Shown here: positions 1 through 6,235 of the stretch, piece by piece
How the letters are laid out: every line of letters begins with the position of its first letter
How positions within the stretch are numbered: the stretch's first letter is position 1
Notes under the pieces: generated by a model
The model's database searches: none
What the model was told of the DNA's origin: nothing
What the model saw: only the letters and a program-made list of their open reading frames with translations
Assembly: GCA_002371295.1 (NCBI GenBank)
Contig: DFGZ01000204.1
Coordinates: 1 to 9,313, forward strand
DNA: 9,313 nt
Source: Oribacterium sp. UBA3737
Lineage (GTDB): Bacteria; Bacillota_A; Clostridia; Lachnospirales; Lachnospiraceae
Direction of reading: 5' to 3'
Made by a program: the position numbers and the translations under genes

Positions 1-1035
1 CTGACGGATACGCTCTCTGGTGACGTGATAAATGGTTCCGATCTCCTCAAGGGTTCTTTCGTGACCATCCACAAGACCGTAACGCATCTCAAGTACCTCA
101 CGTTCTCTGTCACTGAGATTGACGAGGATCTTGTCGAGCTGCTGCTTCATCATTACATTGTTTATATTCTGTTCAGGTGAAGTGATCTTATCATCTGCGA
201 TAAAGGATCCGAGATCGGAATCCTCATCCTCTCCTACCTTGCTGTCCAGTGAAGCCGGACCTGCATCATAGTTGATTACTTCCTGTATTCTTTCCTCAGG
301 AATGTCCAGTGCGAGACTAAGATCCTGTGTGGTAGGTTCATGTCCGAGCTCAAGTGCAAGCTGACGGGAGGTCTTCTTTATTTTATTGATAAGCTCAACC
401 ATATGTACTGGAACTCGTATGGTTCTTGACTGGTCAGCGAGAGCTCTTGCAATGGACTGGCGGATCCACCATGTTGCATAGGTGGAAAGCTTAAATCCTC
501 TGTCCGGCTCGAACTTCTCAACGCCGCGCATGAGGCCAATGTTTCCCTCCTGAATCAGGTCAAGGAAATTCATTCCGCGGCCTGTGTAACGCTTAGCGAT
601 GGAAACTACGAGACGAAGGTTGCATTCTACCAGCTCCTGCTTAGCGCTTAGGTCTCCGTTCTTACATCTTACGGCAAGATCGTGTTCTCTTTCCGGGGTG
701 AGCAGAGGATAGCTTCCGATTTCCTTAAGATAGATTCTTACAGGATCGTCTGCGGATATATTCTCAAGATTTGAAAGAGCCTCCATATCAAGAGATCTTA
801 CTTCCTTATCTTCTTCGGAAAGATCATCCTCGGAGATATCCTCATCGTTGAAGTCATCGCTTCCCGAGCTGATACCGATACGCATATCGGAACCTGTATT
901 GTTGGTGGCAGCATCGGAGCTGTCATCATACTCTCTGTTATTTATATTTTCATTGGAAGACAGACCTGGGTAGTCAAATGTTTCAACCTCTGCAGCTTCG
1001 CGCTCTTCCATAACTATTCTATTAGCTTCTGACAT
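1..1035 (-). CDS. rpoD: RNA polymerase sigma factor, RpoD/SigA family (3' end outside window)
   Basis: Reading from ATG at 1035 leftward gives 345 uninterrupted residues that reach the window edge in frame, so the C-terminus is missing (probably only about 20-30 residues). Residues 1-95 are acidic and rich in Ser/Asn/Asp. Region 1.2 starts at about 97 ([11 protein letters not shown]). Regions 2.1-2.4 lie at about 134-204 ([12 protein letters not shown], then [10 protein letters not shown], which contacts the -10 element and melts DNA). The RTIRVPVHM hallmark is at 205-212. Region 3 follows, and region 4 starts at about 295, with [12 protein letters not shown] and [14 protein letters not shown], the -35-binding helix-turn-helix. 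The family directs RNA polymerase to promoters. The usual folded region 1.1 of primary sigma factors is absent, and the core reads [12 protein letters not shown] where the primary factor usually has GNLGLIKAVEKF. A group 2 paralogue is therefore as likely as the housekeeping factor, and the symbol is tentative. The start has a weak TAGG site 7 nt upstream. dnaG, the usual neighbour, is not upstream. Confidence 0.93.
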   Translation of the reverse strand, partial: MSEANRIVMEEREAAEVETFDYPGLSSNENINNREYDDSSDAATNNTGSDMRIGISSGSDDFNDEDISEDDLSEEDKEVRSLDMEALSNLENISADDPVRIYLKEIGSYPLLTPEREHDLAVRCKNGDLSAKQELVECNLRLVVSIAKRYTGRGMNFLDLIQEGNIGLMRGVEKFEPDRGFKLSTYATWWIRQSIARALADQSRTIRVPVHMVELINKIKKTSRQLALELGHEPTTQDLSLALDIPEERIQEVINYDAGPASLDSKVGEDEDSDLGSFIADDKITSPEQNINNVMMKQQLDKILVNLSDREREVLEMRYGLVDGHERTLEEIGTIYHVTRERIRQ

Positions 1036-1086
1036 AATAAAACCTATATTCTATGAATTGCTTATCTAAAATAAGACAGCCTTTCT

Positions 1087-1115
1087 ATTTTATTTTAAAT
1101 AGCGGAAGAAAGCAA
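1087..1115 (-). promoter_or_regulatory. Candidate sigma-A promoter of the RpoD-family gene
   Basis: On the minus strand TTGCTT (1110-1115) is followed after exactly 17 nt by TAAAAT (1087-1092). Transcription would begin near 1080, giving a leader of about 45 nt. The -10 matches the consensus 5/6 and the -35 only 3/6. The surrounding DNA is very AT-rich, so chance matches are possible. Confidence 0.4.
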
Positions 1116-1216
1116 GAGTTAAGAGATATAAAAATAAATTATATAAATAATGAAAGTATATAAGTCCAGCGGATTGCTTCGTTGCTACGCAACTCCCGCT
1201 TTCCTGATTTATACAC

Positions 1217-1245
1217 AAAAAAAGTCCCGGTGTGCGGCCGGGACT
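1217..1245 (-). terminator. Rho-independent terminator, minus strand
   Basis: AGTCCCGG (1223-1230) and CCGGGACT (1238-1245) form a perfect 8-bp GC-rich stem with a 7-nt loop. Read on the minus strand the stem is followed by seven T residues (1217-1223). It would end the rhomboid transcript about 225 nt after that gene's stop and insulate the sigma factor gene. There is no T-run on the plus strand. Confidence 0.85.
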
Positions 1246-1471
1246 GAAAAAGGATTTGATTGAAGTGAGTAAATAATTATTAAGGAGTGTGCATTTATTT
1301 AATATATTATTCTCAACTGTCTTTACTATACACAACTCCCGGGAATAGTGATTGAAGAAAAACGAAATCTGATATTATGAAATTCTTAAGACGCTTAAGG
1401 TAATTTATTAAGGGCATTAGGATGGCCTTAATGCATCAAAAATTAAGGATTTCATGGGGAATATCCTGCAT

Positions 1472-2098
1472 CTACGTTTTTTCCCGCCGGATGTTGAATC
1501 TTATAATTTCCTGCATTATAAGGGCAAGGATAAAGCCTCCCAGAAGTCCCCCGAAATGAGCGGCAAAGTCGATTGAAGGATCGTCGAAACCTGCTGCCAG
1601 GGACAGTACGATCGAAAGGATGACCCTTTGTATGGGGAAGATCCTTCGAAGCTTGGGATTCATGGCAAAGAGAATGAAAACAGCCAGGATACCAAAGATG
1701 GCGCCACTGGCTCCGGCAGAGATATGGAAAATGCCACTGTTCCATTCAAAGAACATAGAAGCCATATTTCCTATGATTCCCGAAAAGATGTAAAGCACCA
1801 GGAAGAGGAAATGCCCGAAATAATGCTCTACATAAGGCCCTATAGCCCACAGGGATATCATATTTGCCCCTATGTGTTCCACCCCGAAGTGAAGGAACAT
1901 GGACGTGAAAATGCGATACAGTTCACCGTTAAATATCACATACGGAGTGTATAAAGCTCCGAAATTGATGGATGTCTGTATGTTTTCACTTCCGCCGCTA
2001 AGTTCTTCAAAAATAAAAATAATCACATTAATGCCCACAAGAGCATAGGTGATATAAGGTAGCCATGAATGAATGATTTTTTTCTGTTCTGTACTCAT
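1472..2098 (-). CDS. Rhomboid family intramembrane serine protease
   Basis: 208 residues, polytopic, with about six hydrophobic segments (roughly 15-31, 60-85, 95-115, 125-146, 157-170 and 180-197). Family signatures are present in order: YRIFTSMFLH with H70, H75 and N79 in the HxxxxHxxxN motif that forms the oxyanion side; GASGAIFG with the catalytic Ser131; and DFAAHFGGLLGGF with the catalytic His181. Rhomboids cut transmembrane helices of other membrane proteins within the lipid bilayer; the substrate cannot be told from sequence. The length fits the minimal six-helix bacterial type, without cytoplasmic or TPR extensions. The ATG start has no Shine-Dalgarno sequence: a TATAAT box ends only 7 nt upstream, which suggests a leaderless mRNA. 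The terminator at 1217-1245 lies downstream. A secreted protein gene lies upstream on the same strand, across a tandem repeat. Confidence 0.95.
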   Translation of the reverse strand: MSTEQKKIIHSWLPYITYALVGINVIIFIFEELSGGSENIQTSINFGALYTPYVIFNGELYRIFTSMFLHFGVEHIGANMISLWAIGPYVEHYFGHFLFLVLYIFSGIIGNMASMFFEWNSGIFHISAGASGAIFGILAVFILFAMNPKLRRIFPIQRVILSIVLSLAAGFDDPSIDFAAHFGGLLGGFILALIMQEIIRFNIRREKT

Positions 2099-2105
2099 GA
2101 ATGAG

Positions 2106-2133
2106 ATTATAACATCATTACGGTAAATTACAA
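2106..2133 (-). promoter_or_regulatory. Probable promoter of the rhomboid gene, placed for leaderless transcription
   Basis: Minus strand: TTGTAA (2128-2133), 16-nt spacer, TATAAT (2106-2111), a perfect -10. The predicted start site is at 2098-2099, which is the A of the ATG or the base before it. The -35 lies inside the first 26-bp repeat unit. Confidence 0.6.
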
Positions 2134-2240
2134 TCAGTGTATATCAGGGTAAATCACTACCAGCGCATATTACGGTAAATGTAATCAGTGTATATCAGGG
2201 TAAATTACAATCAGTGCATATTACGGTAAATTGCAATCAG
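2117..2240. repeat. 26-bp tandem repeat, about 4.8 units in ABABA order
   Basis: The units lie at 2117-2142, 2143-2168, 2169-2193, 2194-2219 and 2220-2240. Odd units begin ATTACGGTAAAT and even units ATCAGGGTAAAT; both usually continue TACAATCAGTG(T/C)AT. Unit 3 is 1 bp short, unit 2 is the most diverged, and the last unit is cut at 21 bp. The alternation gives a higher-order period of 51-52 bp, so the array probably grew by doubling a dimer. It fills the gap between the secreted-protein gene, whose stop codon (2237-2239) lies in the last unit, and the rhomboid promoter. Confidence 0.9.
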
Positions 2241-2830
2241 TCCTTTACTGCGGTAAGTATGGTGGGAATTCCGTAGTACTCTCCGCTCCAGCTCATTTCA
2301 TTGTTTCCAAAGCTGATAGTTACGTTGCCGCCTGTTGTGGACATGGTATAGCTTCCGTCCTGATTCATGGGAAGGGTTATGGTACCGATCTGTCCGTCTT
2401 CATAGGCAATGGCGAGGTTCATATTGTTTTCGGCATCAATATTTACCTGCAGGGTCAGAATATCAACTCCGCTGAAGGGGTATTCCGCTCCCATGGAGCT
2501 TGCAGTGGTAAAGTGATATCTTCCGTTGTTTGCATTGGAATAATCCGTAGTGCCTGAAAATGAGATATTTTCGTGGGCGTTGTCTGTGAGGACCGAACGC
2601 TCCTGAAGGATTCCGTTCACAGTCCATGCTCCGGTTTCATTGACAGTGAAGCCATCCGGAGTGGTACCGCCACGCTGCAGTGTACCTTCATCTGTAAAAT
2701 AATAGCAGGCTGCAAGTCCGTCGCCGTTGGTGTCGATCCATGTCCAGGAGCCTGCAAGGGCTGTAACTGTAATTGAAGCTGTAGCAATAAAGGTTGCTGT
2801 TAAAGCGGATATTATCTTTGATAGTTTCAT
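2237..2830 (-). CDS. Small secreted protein with a cell-wall-binding-like repeat
   Basis: 197 residues. Residues 1-26 form a clear Sec signal peptide (MKLSKI, hydrophobic core, ending TALA before Gly27), so the mature protein is exported and has no lipobox or membrane anchor. Residues 27-73 resemble the aromatic and Gly-rich choline-binding/cell-wall-binding repeats common in Clostridia: SWTWIDTNGDG, then YYFTDEGTLQRG, then DGFTVNETGAWTVNG. Only one or two repeat units are present, so wall attachment is likely but not certain. Residues 80-197 are rich in beta-prone Thr, Asn and Gly and match no family I recognise; this may be a small beta-sandwich or a binding domain. The ATG has a good AGGAG site 8 nt upstream. 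The transglutaminase-like gene ends 87 nt upstream on the same strand with no terminator between, so the two may be co-transcribed. Confidence 0.85.
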   Translation of the reverse strand: MKLSKIISALTATFIATASITVTALAGSWTWIDTNGDGLAACYYFTDEGTLQRGGTTPDGFTVNETGAWTVNGILQERSVLTDNAHENISFSGTTDYSNANNGRYHFTTASSMGAEYPFSGVDILTLQVNIDAENNMNLAIAYEDGQIGTITLPMNQDGSYTMSTTGGNVTISFGNNEMSWSGEYYGIPTILTAVKD

Positions 2831-2864
2831 ATTTCGTACTCCTTTTAATATCCCCGGCCCTTTA

Positions 2865-2886
2865 CCTTAAGACTTACTTTTTAAGG
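2865..2886. repeat. Short inverted repeat between the transglutaminase-like and secreted-protein genes
   Basis: CCTTAA (2865-2870) and TTAAGG (2881-2886) can form a 6-bp stem with a 10-nt loop. No T-run follows it as read on the minus strand, so it is unlikely to be a full terminator. Confidence 0.4.
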
Positions 2887-2917
2887 AATGCGGATTGGGG
2901 AATTTAGTGATCTGAAT

Positions 2918-4351
2918 TTATATGATTATTATCATCGTATTTTGTGAATCAATCAGAGTGTAGGAAAAAGATCTGACATTATCAAGATAATTATAGATCT
3001 TCTGGTTAGTGAAAAGGGACTCCATAAGGGCTGACATGGTGTCTTCGGAGTCTGTACGGAACTGGATAATGTTTCCTCCGGAGCTCTGCACCGAGCGAAC
3101 CAGCTCACCTACTGCGACTGTGTCAGCATTATCAAAATACGTGCCGTTCCTAACGAAATAGTTTCCGGAAGTCGAAGTACATGACGGAACCGGAATGGTG
3201 TTAAGCGGGGAATGATTTACATTCATCTGATTATCCGTGAGAGCGAAATACGCGTAGTTGGTTATGGAGATTCCTTTATCGGATGTCATCTGGGAGTCAC
3301 CGAAGGTCACATCGAACTGGTACCATGCACCATCCATAAGCACAGTGTTCCAGGCATGAAGTCCCCCCTCCGCGTAGCCTGTCACGAGAACCGCAGGTAT
3401 GCCGAGCAGTTGGGAAAGGTACTGGAAGGTCTTTGCATAGCCGTTGCATACGGAGCGATGGTTCAGCAAAACAGAAATGATATTCTGATTTTCATCAGCG
3501 CCGGGAACATATTCGGTATTTTCGATAATATAATCGTATATGTATTTTATCTTTGTATAATCAGAGGTTTCGGTACCGTCTGCGTAGCCCGGGACATTGA
3601 CAAGGATTGACTGCACCACAGGAACTATGGAAGCCGCGTAAGAAGAAGCATTCTCCGCTGACATGGAATACTGGCCTTTAACCTTAATTGAGGTAACGAC
3701 GCCGTTTATAAGTTCCTGGGTATAATGGATACCGCTGGAATAAAAGATTTCAGGGTGATCGGCAATTATGTAATTATAGACAGTGTTCAGTTCCTCAGTG
3801 TCCAGTGTTGACACCCTATTCTCTTTTCTCCCGGTGATGGCTTCCAGTATTTCTCTGTAGACAAGCTTTTGTGCATCATTAAGCTGATTATAACAATAGT
3901 ATCCTGCCTGGCTTGAATCGGATATATCTCCGGATTCTGTCGGGGTTTCACTGCTTTCCGACAAAGTATCCTCAGTAGTTTCTTCTTTAGTTATGTTCTC
4001 TTTATTACTTCTTTCCTGTTTTATACTCTCCTTTTCGCTCTCTATTACAGGCTTGGCACCAGATTTATCTTTACTCTCCTTTGGAACGGAGGAGGTCTCA
4101 GGCTCATCGAAAAAGATATAAGATATGGAATCTATGATAAGCTCATAAAGATTTTCATAACCCTGATCCGTGACATTCGGAATGTTCAGGTTCGCCACAA
4201 GTTCACCGGGTAATCTAAATATGGAAAGCGCAAGTATGATAAGAACAGCAGCTATTATAACGCTGAGACATCCGCATCCGCCGCGTTTTTTTCCATGATA
4301 GCTGCTGTTATAATTTCCATAACGGTTGTAGTTTCCGCCGTAATTCTGCAT
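2918..4351 (-). CDS. Membrane-anchored transglutaminase-like (papain-fold) protein
   Basis: 477 residues. The N-terminus is a Tyr/Asn/Gly-rich tail (1-19), a basic Cys/Gly patch (KKRGGCGC, 21-28) and a transmembrane helix at about 29-45. An acidic, Ser/Glu/Lys-rich, disordered linker follows (84-148), then an extracellular region. The transglutaminase-like core spans about 260-350 and has the full Cys-His-Asp triad: HRSVCNGYA with Cys302, GGLHAWNTV with His332, and WYQFDVTFGD with Asp347. Most bacterial members of this superfamily are peptidases or amide-bond enzymes of unknown substrate, and cross-linking activity is not assured. The C-terminal 120 residues are not recognised and end in a short isoleucine run. 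The start has AAAGGA about 11 nt upstream, and a good sigma-A promoter lies at 4428-4456. Being tethered outside the cell beside a secreted wall-binding protein, it may act on cell-wall peptides or surface proteins. Confidence 0.9.
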   Translation of the reverse strand: MQNYGGNYNRYGNYNSSYHGKKRGGCGCLSVIIAAVLIILALSIFRLPGELVANLNIPNVTDQGYENLYELIIDSISYIFFDEPETSSVPKESKDKSGAKPVIESEKESIKQERSNKENITKEETTEDTLSESSETPTESGDISDSSQAGYYCYNQLNDAQKLVYREILEAITGRKENRVSTLDTEELNTVYNYIIADHPEIFYSSGIHYTQELINGVVTSIKVKGQYSMSAENASSYAASIVPVVQSILVNVPGYADGTETSDYTKIKYIYDYIIENTEYVPGADENQNIISVLLNHRSVCNGYAKTFQYLSQLLGIPAVLVTGYAEGGLHAWNTVLMDGAWYQFDVTFGDSQMTSDKGISITNYAYFALTDNQMNVNHSPLNTIPVPSCTSTSGNYFVRNGTYFDNADTVAVGELVRSVQSSGGNIIQFRTDSEDTMSALMESLFTNQKIYNYLDNVRSFSYTLIDSQNTMIIII

Positions 4352-4427
4352 TAAAAACGAGTTCCTTTCGTTGTGTGGAGCTTATGATGTGAAGTGAGTG
4401 TCATAAGTCGGAACAGGAAAGCTGCAT

Positions 4428-4456
4428 ATAATAAGTTCCTGTTTACATCCTGTCAT
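4428..4456 (-). promoter_or_regulatory. Sigma-A promoter of the transglutaminase-like gene
   Basis: Minus strand: ATGACA (4451-4456), 17-nt spacer, TATTAT (4428-4433); each hexamer matches consensus 5/6. The predicted start is near 4421, giving a leader of about 70 nt that contains an inverted repeat, CTTATGA (4381-4387) and TCATAAG (4401-4407). It lies just past the HtrA terminator, as expected for an independent unit. Confidence 0.7.
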
Positions 4457-4466
4457 TTTAGCATAG

Positions 4467-4509
4467 AAAAAAGGGGACAATGTTAAAGTATTTTTTAACA
4501 TTGCACCCC
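4467..4509 (-). terminator. Rho-independent terminator of the HtrA gene
   Basis: GGGG (4473-4476) plus CAATGTTAA (4478-4486) pair with TTAACATTG (4495-4503) plus CCCC (4506-4509), with a small internal bulge and an 8-nt loop. On the minus strand six T residues follow (4467-4472). It sits about 110 nt past the HtrA stop. Confidence 0.9.
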
Positions 4510-4528
4510 TCTCTGATGCTTTAGTGCG

Positions 4529-4555
4529 GTCATAAGCGGAAGCCGGGCTTATGAC
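4529..4555. repeat. Inverted repeat in the HtrA 3' untranslated region
   Basis: GTCATAAGC (4529-4537) and GCTTATGAC (4547-4555) form a perfect 9-bp stem with a 9-nt loop. It lies between the HtrA stop and its terminator. The same core (CTTATGA/TCATAAG) recurs at 4381-4407 in the leader of the next gene. Confidence 0.6.
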
Positions 4556-4621
4556 GCGGATACTATGATGTGTCAAGAGATGAAATAGGAACGCTTCGCG
4601 CTTTCAGGCCGATAAATCGAT

Positions 4622-6007
4622 TTATTTCATATAAAACTGAGGGAGTCCCTGAATGAATTCGCGGAACATCTGTTCACTGTCCTTTGCGGACTCAGAGTTT
4701 TCAGGGTTCTGAGAACCGGAGTCATGACCGGAAGTTTTCTCAGGATTTTCTGTAAGTGTGATTGAGATCACCTTTTCATCATAGGTGCTTCCATTTGGAC
4801 GCTTAACAGTAAGGTTTATGGTCTCACCGGCAGAGTATCTTCCCAGAAGATTCTGAAGGTCATCAAAGCTTGTTACGCTTTGGTCATCGAACTTCACGAT
4901 GATATCCTTTTCCTGAAGATCTGAAGAAGCTGCGGCTGTACCTTCAACGATCTTATAGACATAGACTCCCTGGACCATGCCGTAGGCTTCTGCAGTTGCT
5001 GCATCAATGGTCTTTGCCTGGATGCCGAGGTAACCTCTGTTCTCATCCGAAACCTTGCTTCGAGTCTCCTTGCTGGAAAGAGTGCTGATGATGTTTTTGG
5101 CCTTATTGCTCGGGATAGAGTAGCCCATTCCCTCTACATCGGTACTTGAATACTTGGCGACATTTATACCGATAAGCTGGCCATTCATGTTCAGAAGCGC
5201 TCCTCCGGAATTACCGGGATTTATGGCTGCATCTGTCTGAAGAAGGCCGGCTTCTGTTCCGTTGCTGGTTTCTACATCTCTGTTCTTTGCGGAAATGATT
5301 CCGGTGGTAACTGACTGACCATAACCGAGAGCATTACCGATGGCAACTACCTGATCTCCTACCTGAAGGGCATCCGAGTCACCGAACTCGGCGATTTCTA
5401 TCTTTGACAATGTCTCTGACGGGATGTCGCTGAGCTTAACCGCAATTACCGCAAGATCAGCATCCGAATCCTCTCCTTTTACCTGAGCATCAGCGGAAGT
5501 ACCGTCCACGAACTGGACGCTTAGTGTAGTTGAATCCTCTATTACATGATGGTTGGTTGCAATAAGAAGCTCACTGTCTGTTTTTCCTACGATGACGCCT
5601 GATCCGCTGGCAGCTGCTTCTGCCTCAGACTCTCCGCCTAATCCGAACATGGTGTAGCCGTACTGCTTGTATCTTATGGTATTGGTGATGGATACGACCT
5701 GAGGCATGGCGTCCTGTGCGATTTCAGAAACAGTCTTTGCAGTTCCGGTAGATGAAGCGGTATTGACAGCTGTTGTGTTCTGACTGCCGTTTGCAATCAT
5801 GGCAGAGGCATCCTGAGATGAATTATTCTGAACTGTCCCTGACTGAGAGACATCAGCACCTGAATTCTCAGTGATTGCCGTCACGTTACGGGGAGTAGCG
5901 AACTGTGCCGCTCTTCCGACTCCCACCATGGCAATTCCGGAAACCGAACCAAAGAGTAAAGCACTTAAAACTATAGTTGCAACGCGTTTTCCTAAATTTC
6001 TATACAT
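4622..6007 (-). CDS. htrA: HtrA/DegP-type trypsin-like serine protease with a PDZ domain
   Basis: 461 residues from the chosen start. A basic N-terminus and hydrophobic segment (about 7-32) act as signal anchor or signal peptide, followed by a Ser/Asn/Thr-rich linker (45-90). The trypsin-like domain (about 92-310) has the intact triad: TNHHVI with His154, DSDADLAVI with Asp184, and NPGNSGGAL with Ser267. One PDZ domain lies at about 322-420 (RGYLGIQ, GVYVYKIVEGTAAA, DIIVKFDD). A polar tail follows and ends in the aromatic stretch FREFIQGLPQFYMK. Family members degrade and sometimes refold misfolded exported proteins at the outer face of the membrane under heat or secretion stress. The start at 6007 is chosen because GGAGG lies 5 nt upstream; in-frame TTG at 6022 and ATG at 6019 are upstream of or overlap that site. 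The gene has its own terminator and a leader with repeated GACACA motifs, so it is probably a single, stress-regulated unit. Confidence 0.96.
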   Translation of the reverse strand: MYRNLGKRVATIVLSALLFGSVSGIAMVGVGRAAQFATPRNVTAITENSGADVSQSGTVQNNSSQDASAMIANGSQNTTAVNTASSTGTAKTVSEIAQDAMPQVVSITNTIRYKQYGYTMFGLGGESEAEAAASGSGVIVGKTDSELLIATNHHVIEDSTTLSVQFVDGTSADAQVKGEDSDADLAVIAVKLSDIPSETLSKIEIAEFGDSDALQVGDQVVAIGNALGYGQSVTTGIISAKNRDVETSNGTEAGLLQTDAAINPGNSGGALLNMNGQLIGINVAKYSSTDVEGMGYSIPSNKAKNIISTLSSKETRSKVSDENRGYLGIQAKTIDAATAEAYGMVQGVYVYKIVEGTAAASSDLQEKDIIVKFDDQSVTSFDDLQNLLGRYSAGETINLTVKRPNGSTYDEKVISITLTENPEKTSGHDSGSQNPENSESAKDSEQMFREFIQGLPQFYMK

Positions 6008-6012
6008 GATAA

Positions 6013-6017
6013 CCTCC
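6013..6017 (-). promoter_or_regulatory. Ribosome binding site deciding the HtrA start
   Basis: GGAGG on the minus strand, 5 nt before ATG 6005-6007. It overlaps the sequence that would be coding if translation began at TTG 6022 or ATG 6019, so 6007 is preferred. Confidence 0.85.
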
Positions 6018-6124
6018 ATCAAGTTGTTTTTTCAAATCGATACACAAGTTGTTTTGTCTTTTCTTTTTACATTTTGGATATTAATGAAAAAGTGTGACTC
6101 AATTTTGTTTAATTGATGGAGATT

Positions 6125-6163
6125 TTGTGTCGTAAATGTCAAGAAATTGTGTCCTGTGACACA
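6125..6163 (-). promoter_or_regulatory. GACACA repeats around a TTGACA box upstream of HtrA
   Basis: On the minus strand TGTGTC (6158-6163) and GACACA (6148-6153) form a dyad, and a second GACACAA (6125-6131) repeats the first (6147-6153) with a 22-bp period, two helical turns. A perfect TTGACA (6137-6142) sits between them, but no good -10 lies 16-18 nt downstream. This could be an activator site for a weak promoter, as with a stress two-component regulator. That role is inference. Confidence 0.4.
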
Positions 6164-6178
6164 CAGAGCTGAACTTGT

Positions 6179-6224
6179 ATCAAGCTGTATTCCCAGTCTT
6201 TCGACTGATGGAATGTAGCTTGAT
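6179..6224. repeat. Long hairpin between the HAD-like and HtrA genes
   Basis: ATCAAGCTGTATTCC (6179-6193) pairs with GGAATGTAGCTTGAT (6210-6224) over 15 positions, two of them G-U. An inner CAGTC/GACTG stem (6194-6198 and 6203-6207) follows, with a 2-nt bulge. On the minus strand the 4-nt loop is GAAA, a GNRA tetraloop. No T-run follows on either strand, so it is not a standard terminator. It begins 12 nt past the HAD-like stop and may be a 3' mRNA structure or a small repeat element. Confidence 0.8.
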
Positions 6225-6235
6225 GAAAAGCATTC

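Larger units (their letters stand above)
1036..1471. other. Non-coding interval between the sigma factor and rhomboid genes
   Basis: This 436-bp AT-rich stretch has no convincing gene. It holds the sigma gene promoter (1087-1115), a GC-rich patch with an imperfect stem (1169-1200, inner GTTGC-TAC-GCAAC), a minus-strand terminator (1217-1245), and two weak TTAAG-type inverted repeats (1384-1398 and 1407-1432) just beyond the rhomboid stop. An 81-codon open frame at 1090-1335 on the minus strand crosses the terminator and lacks protein-like composition, so I do not call it. Confidence 0.6.

Noticed and set aside
1169..1200. GC-rich patch with GCTTCG/GCAAC stem, compared with similar patches at 4585-4605, 7440-7452 and 8998-9031 as a possible dispersed repeat family
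   Set aside because: The patches share only short GCTTCG or GCTGC words and do not align over a longer stretch, so I cannot support a repeat family from this window.
1090..1335. 81-codon open frame on the minus strand in the sigma-rhomboid gap
   Set aside because: It crosses a clear terminator and the likely sigma gene promoter, has no ribosome site, and its composition reflects AT-rich DNA.
1628..1954. 108-codon plus-strand frame inside the rhomboid gene
   Set aside because: Antisense shadow of a gene with clear catalytic motifs.
4382..4576. 64-codon open frame between HtrA and the transglutaminase-like gene
   Set aside because: It runs through the HtrA terminator stem, the inverted repeats and the promoter of the next gene; no ribosome site.
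4612..4625. Perfect 14-bp palindrome ATAAATCGATTTAT over the HtrA stop codon
   Set aside because: AT-rich and short; no T-run, no partner copy found, and it is readily explained by chance plus coding constraint.
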